A stretch of 36,974 bases of DNA, taken from NCBI RefSeq assembly GCF_901521055.1, contig NZ_CABEGA010000042.1:1-36974 (forward strand). The letters are read 5' to 3'. Source of the DNA: Cellulomonas hominis. GTDB taxonomy: Bacteria; Actinomycetota; Actinomycetes; Actinomycetales; Cellulomonadaceae. Numbering within the stretch: position 1 is the first letter of the stretch; each line of letters opens with the position of its first letter. Of the stretch, positions 26,693 to 34,916 are shown one piece after another. The notes beneath the pieces were generated by a model. The model was not told where the DNA came from and ran no database searches. It saw only the letters and a program-made list of their open reading frames with translations. The position numbers and the translations under genes were made by a program.

Positions 26693-28378
26693 ATGTCCCA
26701 CCCGCACCCTGACCTCGCCCTGCCGCCCGCCCTGCCCGAGGGCGGTCTGCGGATCGTGGCCCTCGGTGGCCTCGGCGAGGTCGGCCGCAACATGGCCGTC
26801 CTCGAGTACGACGGCCGGCTGCTCATCATCGACTGCGGCGTCCTGTTCCCCGAGGACCACCAGCCCGGCGTCGACCTGATCCTGCCGGACTTCGACTACA
26901 TCGCCGACCGCATGGCCGACATCGACGGCATCGTGCTCACCCACGGGCACGAGGACCACATCGGCGCCGTCCCGTACCTGCTTCGCCTGCGCAAGGACAT
27001 CCCGCTGATCGGCTCGCAGCTGACGCTCGCGTTCGTCGAGGCGAAGCTCAAGGAGCACCGGATCACCCCGCTGACCCTCGCGGTGAAGGAGGGGCAGACC
27101 GAGCAGGTCGGCGCCTTCTCGTGCGAGTTCGTCGCGGTGAACCACTCGATCCCGGACGCCCTGGCCGTGGCCGTGACCACGCCCGCCGGCACCGTGCTGC
27201 ACACCGGCGACTTCAAGATGGACCAGCTGCCGCTGGACGGCCGCATCACCGACCTGCGCGCGTTCGCCCGCCTGGGCGAGAAGGGCGTCGACCTGTTCAT
27301 GGTCGACTCCACCAACGCCGAGGTGCCCGGCTTCGTCGCCCCGGAGCGGGACATCGGCCCGGTGCTCGACGGGGTGTTCGCGACGTCCGCGCGCAAGATC
27401 GTCGTCGCGTCGTTCTCCTCGCACGTGCACCGCGTGCAGCAGGTCCTGGACGCCGCCGCCGCGCACGACCGCAAGGTGGCGCTCGTCGGCCGGTCGATGG
27501 TGCGCAACATGACGATCGCCGCGGAGCTCGGCTACCTCAAGGTGCCCGAGGGCGTGCTGGTCGACCAGAAGCGCATGGGGGACATCCGGGACGACGAGCT
27601 CGTGCTGATGTGCACCGGCTCCCAGGGCGAGCCCATGGCTGCGCTGTCCCGGATCGCCAACAACGACCACAAGATCTCGGTCGGCCTGGGCGACACCGTG
27701 ATCCTCGCGTCGTCGCTCATCCCGGGGAACGAGAACGCCGTCTACCGCGTCATCAACGGCCTGACCCGGCTCGGCGCGCGCGTCGTGCACGGCGGCAACG
27801 CCAAGGTGCACGTCTCCGGCCACGCCAGCGCCGGCGAGCTCCTGTACTGCTACAACATCCTCAAGCCGCGCAACGTCATGCCGGTGCACGGCGAGGTCCG
27901 GCACCTCGTCGCGAACGGCGCGCTCGCCGTGAAGTCCGGCGTGCCGGCCGACCGCGTGGTGCTCGCCGAGGACGGCGTGGTCGTCGACCTGGTCGACGGG
28001 CGGGCCAGCGTCGTCGGCGCCGTGCCGTGCGGGTACGTGTTCGTCGACGGCTCCAGCGTCGGCGGCATCACCGAGGCCGACCTCAAGGACCGCCGGATCC
28101 TCGGCGACGAGGGCTTCATCTCGATCTTCGTGGTCGTCAGCAGCACCGACGGCAAGGTCCTGGCCTCCCCGCAGATCCACGCGCGCGGGTTCGCCGAGGA
28201 CACCGCGGTGTTCGAGGACATCCTCCCCGAGGTCGTCGCCGCGCTCGAGGACGCCACCCGCGGCGGGGCCGTCGACACGCACCAGCTCCAGCAGGTCGTG
28301 CGCCGCGTCGTCGGCCGCTGGGTGTCGAACCGCCTGCGCCGCCGGCCGATGATCATCCCGGTGGTCGTGGAGGCCTGA
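26693..28378 (+). CDS. rnj: Ribonuclease J
   Basis: RNase J is a metallo-beta-lactamase/beta-CASP nuclease with endo- and 5' exonuclease activity in mRNA and rRNA processing. 561 residues. The metal motif THGHEDHIG has His84, His86, Asp88 and His89. Further ligands lie in HTGDFKMD (about 164-171) and the beta-CASP segments MCTGSQGEP, HVSGHAS and PVHGEVRHL. ATG 26693 has AGGAGAAG directly upstream. The C-terminal domain is complete. Confidence 0.97.
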   Translation: MSHPHPDLALPPALPEGGLRIVALGGLGEVGRNMAVLEYDGRLLIIDCGVLFPEDHQPGVDLILPDFDYIADRMADIDGIVLTHGHEDHIGAVPYLLRLRKDIPLIGSQLTLAFVEAKLKEHRITPLTLAVKEGQTEQVGAFSCEFVAVNHSIPDALAVAVTTPAGTVLHTGDFKMDQLPLDGRITDLRAFARLGEKGVDLFMVDSTNAEVPGFVAPERDIGPVLDGVFATSARKIVVASFSSHVHRVQQVLDAAAAHDRKVALVGRSMVRNMTIAAELGYLKVPEGVLVDQKRMGDIRDDELVLMCTGSQGEPMAALSRIANNDHKISVGLGDTVILASSLIPGNENAVYRVINGLTRLGARVVHGGNAKVHVSGHASAGELLYCYNILKPRNVMPVHGEVRHLVANGALAVKSGVPADRVVLAEDGVVVDLVDGRASVVGAVPCGYVFVDGSSVGGITEADLKDRRILGDEGFISIFVVVSSTDGKVLASPQIHARGFAEDTAVFEDILPEVVAALEDATRGGAVDTHQLQQVVRRVVGRWVSNRLRRRPMIIPVVVEA

Positions 28379-28461
28379 GCCCCGCGCGACCCCGGCGCCC
28401 CGGCCCGGCCCCGCACGCCCCGGCGCGTGCGCGGCCGGGCCGTCGTCGTCCGTGCCGCGCG

Positions 28462-28529
28462 CGAGGTCGTCACTCGCGCACGAGGTCGTCACGCAGGACG
28501 GACGACCTCGGGCCGATGTGACGACCTCG
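28462..28529. terminator. Four-arm terminator region after rnj
   Basis: Two direct copies of cgaggtcgtcac (28462-28473, 28481-28492) face two inverted arms: gacgacctcg 28501-28510 and gtgacgacctcg 28518-28529. They can form nested hairpins between the convergent rnj (+) and winged-helix (-) genes. The same arm makes the rbfA/MFS terminator at 3100-3131. The rest of 28379-28461 is C/G-rich with nothing else recognisable. Confidence 0.7.
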
Positions 28530-28537
28530 GGGACCGG

Positions 28538-29683
28538 TCACGCGACCTCCGCGCCGCGGAACGCCGCCAGGCGCGCGTGCTCGGCGGCGACCGCCTCCTG
28601 GAGCCCGGCGTCCCACGGGACCCACGGGTCCAGCTCCAGGGCGAGCCGCCGGCCGCGCGCTCGCGGGCGCCACGTGCCGACGACGTCCCCGTCGGCGAGC
28701 ACCGCGCCGGGCCGGCCGAGCACGGGCCACAGCGCCTTGTGCCGGTCCGGGTCGGTGACCAGCACGTGCCGGTCGCGGGCCTGCAGGAACAGGTCGTACG
28801 GGCCGAGCAGCCGGACGACCGGCTCGTCCCCGCCGCGGGCGGCGTCCTGCAGCGCGGGCAGGTCGCCGGCGAGCACCGCGACCTCGGAGCCGTCGAGCTC
28901 GACCGGGACCGCGTCGGCCGGCCACCTGCGCCGGACGTCCGCGGGCGGGGCGTCGAGGAACGCGGCCGCGTGCTTCGGGTCGGTCGGCCCCAGCAGGTGC
29001 AGCACGCCCCGGACGAGGTCGAACCTCCCGTCCGCGTCCGGTGCCTCGTCGGCCGGGCGCTCGACGACGCCGACCTGCCGCGCGGGGAACCGCGGCGCGC
29101 GGCGCAGCACCGGGGGAGACGTGTCGGGCTCCAGCTCGAGCCCGCCGTGCAGCGCGGCCAGCCGGAACGGCATCTCCCACATGTGCGTGACCCCGCACGA
29201 CCGGCACCAGCGCAGGTACGGGTCCGGCAGCTCGCGGGTCATCCGGGTGGAGACGCCGCCCTTGTCGAGCGGCTCGTCGACGACCTCACGCATGGTCCGT
29301 GCCACGCGCGCCAGGGCGTCGAGCGGGCGCAGGTCCGCGGCGCGCAGCGGCTTCGCGGCGTCGTAGATCCGCTTGCCCGCGTCGGCGTCGGAGTACGGCC
29401 GCACCGCGCGCTGCACGGCGGGCAGGTCCGCCCGGCGGTAGGCGTGCGGGGCGCCCCGGACCGTCCAGGCGAGCGCGAGCGCGTCGTCCCACGCGTGCGC
29501 GGCGACGGGCACCCCGCGCAGCGCGAGCGCCCACAGCGCGCCGTCCGGGCCGGTGTCCTGCACCCCGAGGTCGAGCACGGCGGCGTCGGTGACGGCGCGG
29601 GCCGGGTCGACCGGGCGGTCGAGCTGCTGCACGCGCAGCCGGTGCCGGCGGACCTGGGCCGCGGTGACGACGGGGTTCCCCAT
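28538..29683 (-). CDS. Winged-helix DNA-binding protein (HTH_42/AlkZ-like family)
   Basis: 381 residues, similar in layout to the HTH_42 family that includes the AlkZ/YcaQ DNA glycosylases. Visible segments are DLGVQDTGPDGALWALALRG (38-57), PYLRWCRSCGVTHMWEMPFR and VRLLGPYDLFLQARDRHVLV near the C terminus, then a final GRRLALELDPW strand. At the place of the catalytic QxQ/QxD motif only the first Gln is kept (Gln42-Asp-Thr), so repair activity is doubtful. ATG 29683 follows CACGGT at 7 nt, a weak leaderless pattern; GTG 29713 is an alternative. It lies 34 nt after a TetR gene on the same strand. Confidence 0.8.
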   Translation of the reverse strand: MGNPVVTAAQVRRHRLRVQQLDRPVDPARAVTDAAVLDLGVQDTGPDGALWALALRGVPVAAHAWDDALALAWTVRGAPHAYRRADLPAVQRAVRPYSDADAGKRIYDAAKPLRAADLRPLDALARVARTMREVVDEPLDKGGVSTRMTRELPDPYLRWCRSCGVTHMWEMPFRLAALHGGLELEPDTSPPVLRRAPRFPARQVGVVERPADEAPDADGRFDLVRGVLHLLGPTDPKHAAAFLDAPPADVRRRWPADAVPVELDGSEVAVLAGDLPALQDAARGGDEPVVRLLGPYDLFLQARDRHVLVTDPDRHKALWPVLGRPGAVLADGDVVGTWRPRARGRRLALELDPWVPWDAGLQEAVAAEHARLAAFRGAEVA

Positions 29684-29717
29684 GCGGCCCACCGTGCCAC
29701 CGCGCACCGACACCGCG

Positions 29718-30323
29718 CTACGGCGTGGGCGCCGCCCCGAGCAGGGCGGGTCCGGCCGCCCGCAGCGCGGAGGTGTACCGGGCGGCGCGCTCGTCCGGGG
29801 TGCCGGGCAGGAGGCCGTGCAGCTCCAGCTCGACGAGCCCGTGCACGAGCGCCCAGAGCGTGAGCGCGGGCTCGCGGGCGTCGCCGGCGCGGCCGGACCC
29901 GGCCAGGAGCGCGGCGACGGCGTCGTGCAGCGCGCCGAACGTCAAGGAGTCCACGGCGGCCTCCCGCTCCGGGTCCTGGGCGCCCGCGCCCGCCGTGCTG
30001 AACATGACGCGGTAGAACTCCGGCTCGGCGAGCGCGTGCTCCCGGTACGCCAGGCCGAGCGCGAGCAGGTCGGCACCGGGGTCCCCGCCGCGCGGCGCGG
30101 CGTCGAGCCGGGCGGCGAACCGGGCGAACGCCTCGTCGCCGACCGCGTGGACCAGGGCGTCGCGCCCGCCGAACAGCGAGTACACCGCGGAGGCCGACGT
30201 GCCGGCGCGCGCCGCGACGTCCCGGACGGTGACGCCGGAGACCCCCCGCTCGGAGATGGCGGTGGAGGTGACCGCGAGCAGGCGCCGGCGCAGCGCCTCG
30301 TCGTGCAGCCGTGGACGTGCCAT
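29718..30323 (-). CDS. TetR/AcrR-family transcriptional regulator
   Basis: 201 residues. The TetR helix-turn-helix is at about 12-56 (LLAVTSTAISERGVSGVTVR; AARAGTSASAVYSLFGGRDA). The C-terminal domain resembles the WHG-type ligand domain (LTLWALVHGLVELELHGLLP). It diverges from a small membrane-protein gene across 77 nt holding three palindromes, so it likely represses that gene and itself. The start at 30323 is supported by TAGACT 7 nt upstream (leaderless). Confidence 0.92.
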   Translation of the reverse strand: MARPRLHDEALRRRLLAVTSTAISERGVSGVTVRDVAARAGTSASAVYSLFGGRDALVHAVGDEAFARFAARLDAAPRGGDPGADLLALGLAYREHALAEPEFYRVMFSTAGAGAQDPEREAAVDSLTFGALHDAVAALLAGSGRAGDAREPALTLWALVHGLVELELHGLLPGTPDERAARYTSALRAAGPALLGAAPTP

Positions 30324-30330
30324 GCGGGGG

Positions 30331-30336
30331 AGTCTA
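30331..30336 (-). promoter_or_regulatory. Leaderless -10 of the TetR gene
   Basis: TAGACT on the minus strand, 7 nt before the ATG at 30323. A ttcgag -35-like hexamer lies 17 nt further upstream and overlaps the first palindrome. Confidence 0.6.
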
Positions 30337-30350
30337 GGGGCTTGACGGTG

Positions 30351-30386
30351 GTTCTCGAACGATGTTCCATAACAATGTTCGCGAAC
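30351..30386. promoter_or_regulatory. Predicted TetR operator cluster
   Basis: gttc-tc-gaac (30351-30360), tgtt-ccat-aaca (30363-30374) and gttcgcgaac (30377-30386). The outer two share the gttc/gaac half-site and are 26 bp apart centre to centre. They lie between the TetR -10 and the ribosome-binding site of the divergent membrane gene. A ttgacg hexamer at 30342-30347 could be a plus-strand -35. Confidence 0.7.
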
Positions 30387-30400
30387 GCGAGGGGGTCGCC

Positions 30401-30811
30401 ATGATCGAGCTCACGGACGCCGCACGCGTCACCGCCGGGGTGGTCGCCCTGACGATCGTCGCCATGGAGTCCGGCGGCTGGTTCCTGCTGCGCGTCGTCA
30501 CCGGGCGGGAGCCGGCGACCGACCTGCAGCGCTCGTTCTACCGGGCGGGCCACGCCCACGCCGGGGTGCTCGTCACGCTCGGCCTGGTGTGCCTGCTGCT
30601 CGGGGAGGCGACGGACCTCACGGGCCTGTGGCGCTGGCTCGCGCAGACCGGCGTGCTCGTCGGGGCGGTCGCGCTGCCGGCCGGGTTCTTCCTGTCCGCC
30701 GCGGGCCGGGGCCGCACCCGGCCGAACCGCGCGGTGGTGCTGCTGCCCGTCGGGGCGGTCGCCGTCGCCGCGGGCGTGGTGACGCTGGGCGTCGGGCTCC
30801 TGACCGCCTGA
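30401..30811 (+). CDS. Four-helix membrane protein of unknown function
   Basis: 136 residues with four predicted membrane segments at about 8-30, 45-70, 80-102 and 110-134. The second begins with FYRAGHAHAGVLVTLGLVCL, whose two histidines in a membrane helix are notable and might bind metal or haem (inference). I do not recognise the family. ATG 30401 is supported by GAGGGGG about 6 nt upstream; ATG 30362 lies within the operator region. It is very likely controlled by the divergent TetR regulator. Confidence 0.82.
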   Translation: MIELTDAARVTAGVVALTIVAMESGGWFLLRVVTGREPATDLQRSFYRAGHAHAGVLVTLGLVCLLLGEATDLTGLWRWLAQTGVLVGAVALPAGFFLSAAGRGRTRPNRAVVLLPVGAVAVAAGVVTLGVGLLTA

Positions 30812-30819
30812 GCCGCGCC

Positions 30820-30833
30820 GCCCTGCGCAGGGC
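30820..30833 (+). terminator. Hairpin after the four-helix membrane protein
   Basis: 14-bp perfect palindrome gccctgcgcagggc, 8 nt after the stop. A short candidate terminator before ftsK. Confidence 0.5.
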
Positions 30834-30902
30834 CGGTGTGACGCCCGGCACCGACACGCGACCGCGGCGGGGCAGATCCGCGGGTCGCGGGGGCTCGGCG
30901 AC

Positions 30903-30908
30903 TACCGT
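30903..30908 (+). promoter_or_regulatory. Leaderless promoter -10 of ftsK
   Basis: TACCGT lies 7 nt before ATG 30916, the spacing seen at other leaderless genes here. It supports ATG 30916 as the true ftsK start although that frame is broken. Confidence 0.6.
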
Positions 30909-30915
30909 GAGGATC

Positions 30916-30974
30916 ATGGCCGCCCGTCCGTCCTCCACCGCCACCCGTGCGGCGACGCCCTCCCGCTGCGGATC
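30916..30974 (+). other. Frameshifted native 5' end of ftsK
   Basis: ATG 30916 begins MAARPSSTATRAATP but the frame ends at 31008 after 30 codons, out of frame with FtsK. In the FtsK frame the bases just before GTG 30975 read LPLRIVRGIWMGG, which continues naturally into the protein. One extra C in the CCC at 30958-30960 would join them as ...RAATPLPLRIVRG. Either one base is missing from the sequence or the gene is mutated. Confidence 0.65.
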
Positions 30975-33560
30975 GTGCGCGGCATCTGGATGGGCGGCGC
31001 GCACGTGATCGGCGGTGCCGCCCGCAAGGTCGGGCACGGCGCCCGCGACCTCGACCCCGCCCTGCGCCGCGACGGCGCCGCGTTCTTCCTGCTCGCGCTG
31101 GCGATCGTCGTGGCGGCGCGCGAGTGGTGGGGCCTGGACGGCATGGCGGGCGACGCGGTGCACGTGGTGGTCGCCGGGACGTTCGGCCGGGTCGCCGTCG
31201 CGGTGCCCCTCGCCCTGGTCGCCGTGGCCGTGCGGCTCATGCGGCACCCCGAGCAGAACCAGGCGAACTCGCGGATCGGCATCGGCCTGACCGCCATCAC
31301 GCTCGCCGCGTGCGGGCTGGTGCACGTGCAGCAGGACCTGCCGGCCCCCGCGAACGGCTTCGAGGCGGTCCGTGACGCGGGCGGCATCGTCGGGTACCTG
31401 GTCGGCACGCCGCTGGTCAGCCTGGTCACCGCGTGGGCGGCCGTCCCGCTGCTGGTGCTGCTCGCGTTCTTCGGGCTGCTCGTCGTGACGGCGACCCCCG
31501 TCAACCAGATCGGCCCGCGCCTGCGCGGCGTGTACGACCGGCTCACCGGGAACCACCGCGACGAGGAGCCCGAGGACGAGGACGCCCCGCTCGTCATCAA
31601 CGCCGGCCACACCGCGGTCGAGGAGCCCCCGGCCAAGCCGCGGCGCTCGCTGCTGGGCCGCCGGAAGAAGGACCGCACCGAGGAGGAGCTCGAGGCCGAC
31701 CGGCTCGAGGGCTACGCCGGTGACGAGGCCTTCGAGCGCGCCGCCTTCGTCGAGCGCGAGCGCCGCCGCCGCGAGGAGGAGGACGCCACCGCGGTCCTCG
31801 ACCCGGACGACGTGGCCCCCGACGTCGACGCCGACGCACCGCGCCCGCCCACCGCGCCGACGCAGGCGGTCACGGCCGTCGGTGCGGCGGGGGAGGCGGC
31901 GCGCCCGGAGCTCGTCGCACCGCCGACCACCGGCGTCCCGCGCGGCGAGCAGCCGGTGCTGGGCGGCGACGTCCTCTACACGCTCCCGTCGGAGGACGCC
32001 CTGGCCAAGGGCGCGCCGCACAAAGTCCGGTCCGCTGCGAACGACCGCGTGGTCGAGGCGCTCACCAGCGTGCTCGAGCAGTTCGAGATCGACGCGCAGG
32101 TCACCGGCTTCACGCGCGGCCCCACGGTCACGCGGTACGAGGTCGAGCTCGGCAAGGGCATCAAGGTCGAGCGGGTCACCGCGCTGTCGAAGAACATCGC
32201 CTACGCGGTGGCGAGCGCCGACGTCCGCATCCTGTCGCCGATCCCCGGCAAGTCCGCCATCGGCATCGAGATCCCGAACACCGACCGCGAGACCGTCTCG
32301 CTCGGCGACGTGCTGCGGTCCAGCGCCGCCCGCCGCACCGAGCACCCCATGGTCATCGGCGTGGGCAAGGACGTCGAGGGCGGGTACGTCACCGCGAACC
32401 TCGCGAAGATGCCGCACCTCCTGGTCGCCGGTGCGACGGGCGCGGGCAAGTCCTCCTTCGTGAACTCGATGATCGTCTCGGTGCTGATGCGCGCCACGCC
32501 GGACCAGGTGCGCATGGTGCTCGTCGACCCCAAGCGCGTCGAGCTCACGATCTACGAGGGCATCCCGCACCTCATCACCCCGATCATCACCAACCCCAAG
32601 AAGGCCGCCGAGGCCCTGGAGTGGGTGGTCCGGGAGATGGAGGCGCGGTACGACGACCTCGCGATGTTCGGCTTCAAGCACATCGACGACTTCAACGTCG
32701 CCGTGAAGGCCGGCAAGGTGAAGCCGCTGCCCGGCTCGGAGCGGAAGATCGCGCCGTACCCGTACCTGCTGGTCATCGTCGACGAGCTCGCGGACCTCAT
32801 GATGGTCGCCCCGCGCGACGTCGAGGCGTCGATCCAGCGCATCACCCAGCTCGCGCGCGCCGCCGGCATCCACCTGGTGCTCGCCACGCAGCGGCCCTCC
32901 GTGGACGTCGTCACCGGTCTGATCAAGGCCAACGTGCCGTCCCGCCTGGCCTTCGCGACGTCGTCGCTCACCGACTCCCGCGTGGTGCTCGACCAGCCCG
33001 GCGCCGAGAAGCTGATCGGCCAGGGCGACGCGCTGTTCCTGCCGATGGGCGCCGCGAAGCCGATGCGCACGCAGGGCGCCTGGGTGTCGGAGAGCGAGAT
33101 CCACGCGGTCGTCGCCCACGTCAAGACGCAGCTCAAGCCGGTCTACCGCGAGGACGTCGCGGTCGTCGCCGCCAAGAAGCAGGTCGACGAGGACATCGGC
33201 GACGACCTGGACCTGCTGCTGCAGGCCGCGGAGCTCGTCGTGACGACGCAGTTCGGCTCCACGTCGATGCTGCAGCGCAAGCTGCGGGTCGGGTTCGCGA
33301 AGGCCGGGCGCCTGATGGACCTGCTGGAGTCCCGCGAGATCGTCGGCCCCTCCGAGGGGTCGAAGGCCCGCGAGGTGCTGATCACGCCCGACGACCTGCC
33401 CGGGACGCTCGCGATGCTCCGCGGCGAGCCGGAGCCCGCGGCCCCGGGCAGCGGCGGCGGGGCTGCCGCGGACGACCGGTACGCCGCGCCCGAGGGCCGG
33501 ATGCCGGGGGAGCCGCCGGAGGCCGTCGACTACTTCGACGACGCCGACGACCTGCGCTGA
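30975..33560 (+). CDS. ftsK: DNA translocase FtsK (native start frameshifted)
   Basis: FtsK/SpoIIIE pumps chromosomal DNA at the division septum. The open frame gives 861 residues. About four transmembrane helices lie in the first ~180 residues, then an acidic/Ala-rich linker to ~335. The motor has Walker A GATGAGKS (486-493) and Walker B VIVDELADL (Asp603-Glu604). The C-terminal gamma winged helix (LVVTTQFGSTSMLQRKLRVG) reads the polar DNA sequences. GTG 30975 and ATG 30990 are in-frame starts without ribosome-binding sites. The expected start, ATG 30916, is out of frame by one base. A repaired protein would have 881 residues. Confidence 0.95.
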   Translation: MRGIWMGGAHVIGGAARKVGHGARDLDPALRRDGAAFFLLALAIVVAAREWWGLDGMAGDAVHVVVAGTFGRVAVAVPLALVAVAVRLMRHPEQNQANSRIGIGLTAITLAACGLVHVQQDLPAPANGFEAVRDAGGIVGYLVGTPLVSLVTAWAAVPLLVLLAFFGLLVVTATPVNQIGPRLRGVYDRLTGNHRDEEPEDEDAPLVINAGHTAVEEPPAKPRRSLLGRRKKDRTEEELEADRLEGYAGDEAFERAAFVERERRRREEEDATAVLDPDDVAPDVDADAPRPPTAPTQAVTAVGAAGEAARPELVAPPTTGVPRGEQPVLGGDVLYTLPSEDALAKGAPHKVRSAANDRVVEALTSVLEQFEIDAQVTGFTRGPTVTRYEVELGKGIKVERVTALSKNIAYAVASADVRILSPIPGKSAIGIEIPNTDRETVSLGDVLRSSAARRTEHPMVIGVGKDVEGGYVTANLAKMPHLLVAGATGAGKSSFVNSMIVSVLMRATPDQVRMVLVDPKRVELTIYEGIPHLITPIITNPKKAAEALEWVVREMEARYDDLAMFGFKHIDDFNVAVKAGKVKPLPGSERKIAPYPYLLVIVDELADLMMVAPRDVEASIQRITQLARAAGIHLVLATQRPSVDVVTGLIKANVPSRLAFATSSLTDSRVVLDQPGAEKLIGQGDALFLPMGAAKPMRTQGAWVSESEIHAVVAHVKTQLKPVYREDVAVVAAKKQVDEDIGDDLDLLLQAAELVVTTQFGSTSMLQRKLRVGFAKAGRLMDLLESREIVGPSEGSKAREVLITPDDLPGTLAMLRGEPEPAAPGSGGGAAADDRYAAPEGRMPGEPPEAVDYFDDADDLR

Positions 33561-33595
33561 CGCCCGCCGGCGCGGTCCCGCGCACCGCCTGCCCG

Positions 33596-33601
33596 TAGGC
33601 T
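33596..33601 (+). promoter_or_regulatory. Leaderless promoter -10 of pgsA
   Basis: TAGGCT, then 6 nt, then GTG 33608. It decides between GTG 33602 and GTG 33608 in favour of the second. Confidence 0.55.
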
Positions 33602-33607
33602 GTGGGG

Positions 33608-34207
33608 GTGAGCCGCCCATCGCCGATGAACGTCGCGAACCTCGTGACGGTGCTGCGCATCGCCGTGGTGCCGTTCTTCGCCTGGGCGCTGCTGATCGAG
33701 GGTGGCGACGACGTGGCCTGGCGGCTGGTCGCGACGGGCATCTTCGCCCTCGCGGCGGCGACCGACCGGCTCGACGGCTACCTGGCCCGGCGGCTCGGCC
33801 TGGTCACGGACCTCGGGAAGCTGCTGGACCCGATCGCCGACAAGGCCCTGATCGGCACGGCGCTCGTGGGGCTGTCGCTGCTCGGCGACCTCAGCTGGTG
33901 GGTGACCGGGGCGATCCTGGTGCGCGAGATCGGCATCACGATCATGCGGTTCTTCCTGTTGCGGTACCTGGTCCTGCCGGCCTCGCGCGGCGGCAAGATC
34001 AAGACCGTGCTGCAGTCCCTCGCCGTCGGGCTGTTCCTGCTGCCGCTCGACCACCTGCCGGTGGCCGTCCTCGTCGTGGCGAGCGTGCTCATGGGCGCCG
34101 CCGTGGTCGTCACCCTCGTGACGGGCCTGGACTACGTGCGGACCGCCGTGCGGGTGCACCGCGAGCACGTCGCTGGGACCGCGGCGCCGGTGCCGTCGCC
34201 GCGGTGA
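33608..34207 (+). CDS. pgsA: CDP-diacylglycerol-glycerol-3-phosphate phosphatidyltransferase
   Basis: PgsA makes phosphatidylglycerol phosphate, leading to phosphatidylglycerol and cardiolipin, in the cytoplasmic membrane. 199 residues. The CDP-alcohol phosphotransferase motif DxxDGxxAR...GxxxDxxxD is complete (Asp53, Asp56, Gly57, Ala60-Arg61, Gly70, Asp74, Asp78). About five to six transmembrane helices. GTG 33608 was chosen by the leaderless -10; GTG 33602 adds two residues. It uses glycerol-3-phosphate, as the ugp operon upstream would supply, but the link is only suggestive. The stop overlaps the cinA start (GTGA). Confidence 0.95.
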   Translation: MSRPSPMNVANLVTVLRIAVVPFFAWALLIEGGDDVAWRLVATGIFALAAATDRLDGYLARRLGLVTDLGKLLDPIADKALIGTALVGLSLLGDLSWWVTGAILVREIGITIMRFFLLRYLVLPASRGGKIKTVLQSLAVGLFLLPLDHLPVAVLVVASVLMGAAVVVTLVTGLDYVRTAVRVHREHVAGTAAPVPSPR

Positions 34208-34746
34208 CGGAGGCCGGTGCGGGGAGCGTCGCGGCGGAGCTGCTGACGGCGCTGGAGGACCGCGGCTGGACCGTCGCGACCGCCGAGTCGCTCACCGGCG
34301 GGCTCGTGGCCGCCACCCTGGTCGACGTCCCCGGGGCGTCCCGCTCCCTGCGCGGGGGCGTCGTCGCCTACGCCACCGACGTGAAGGGCTCCGTGCTGGG
34401 GGTCGACGCGGGGCTGCTCGCCGAGCACGGCGCGGTGCACCCGGAGGTCGCCCGGCAGCTCGCGGAGCGGGTGCGCGGCGTCATGGGCGCCGACGTCGGC
34501 CTGGGGACCACCGGGGTCGCCGGCCCGGACCCTCAGGACGGTCGGCCGCCGGGCACGGTGCACGTCGCCGTCGCGACACCCGCCGGCACCGTCGTGCGGA
34601 CCCTCGCGCTCACGGGCGACCGGGCGGCGATCCGCACCGCGACCTGCGCGGCCGTGCTGCGCGAGGCGCTGGTGGCCGTGCGCGGCGACCACGACGGCGG
34701 CGCCCCGGGAACACGGCGGGACCCCGGCGCGTTGGGAAGATCGTGA
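34204..34746 (+). CDS. cinA: Nicotinamide-nucleotide amidohydrolase (CinA C-terminal type)
   Basis: 180 residues, a stand-alone CinA/PncC domain that deamidates nicotinamide mononucleotide in NAD salvage. Family motifs are [20 protein letters not shown] (about 24-43), [17 protein letters not shown] and the active-site [20 protein letters not shown]. The N-terminal MoaB-like domain of long CinA proteins is absent, which is usual in actinobacteria. The GTG overlaps the pgsA stop. A possible clgR start (GTG 34743) overlaps the cinA stop in the same way. Confidence 0.95.
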   Translation: MTEAGAGSVAAELLTALEDRGWTVATAESLTGGLVAATLVDVPGASRSLRGGVVAYATDVKGSVLGVDAGLLAEHGAVHPEVARQLAERVRGVMGADVGLGTTGVAGPDPQDGRPPGTVHVAVATPAGTVVRTLALTGDRAAIRTATCAAVLREALVAVRGDHDGGAPGTRRDPGALGRS

Positions 34747-34774
34747 TGAACAGCAGGCCGTCCACCCGTCCAGG

Positions 34775-34805
34775 CGCTGCCCGTCGGGGCAGCGACATGT
34801 ACGGT
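34775..34805 (+). promoter_or_regulatory. clgR leader: hairpin and candidate -10
   Basis: cgctgccc (34775-34782) / gggcagcg (34787-34794), loop gtcg, is followed by TACGGT at 34800-34805. The hairpin may end the pgsA-cinA transcript and TACGGT may start a clgR transcript with a ~105-nt leader. Confidence 0.5.
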
Positions 34806-34916
34806 GGGAGCCTCCCCGAGCGGGGCCACAAGGGTGCCGCACTCGTCCGGACCGTCCCTGCGGGCGGACCGGCCGTGCGGCAGGAGCAGGATCGGGACTC
34901 GAGAGGGGGACGCCAG

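Noticed and set aside
25487..28492. 1001-codon open frame antisense to dapA and rnj
   Set aside because: Crosses two well-defined genes and a terminator, with low-complexity product.
30362..30400. ATG 30362 as the start of the four-helix membrane protein
   Set aside because: It lies inside the palindromic operator region and has no ribosome-binding site; ATG 30401 has GAGGGGG upstream.
30916..31008. 30-codon peptide as a regulatory upstream ORF of ftsK
   Set aside because: A frameshifted ftsK start explains it better, because the FtsK frame upstream of 30975 also looks coding. Kept only as an alternative.
30618..33620. 1000-codon open frame antisense to ftsK
   Set aside because: Shadow of FtsK; no recognisable motif or ribosome-binding site.
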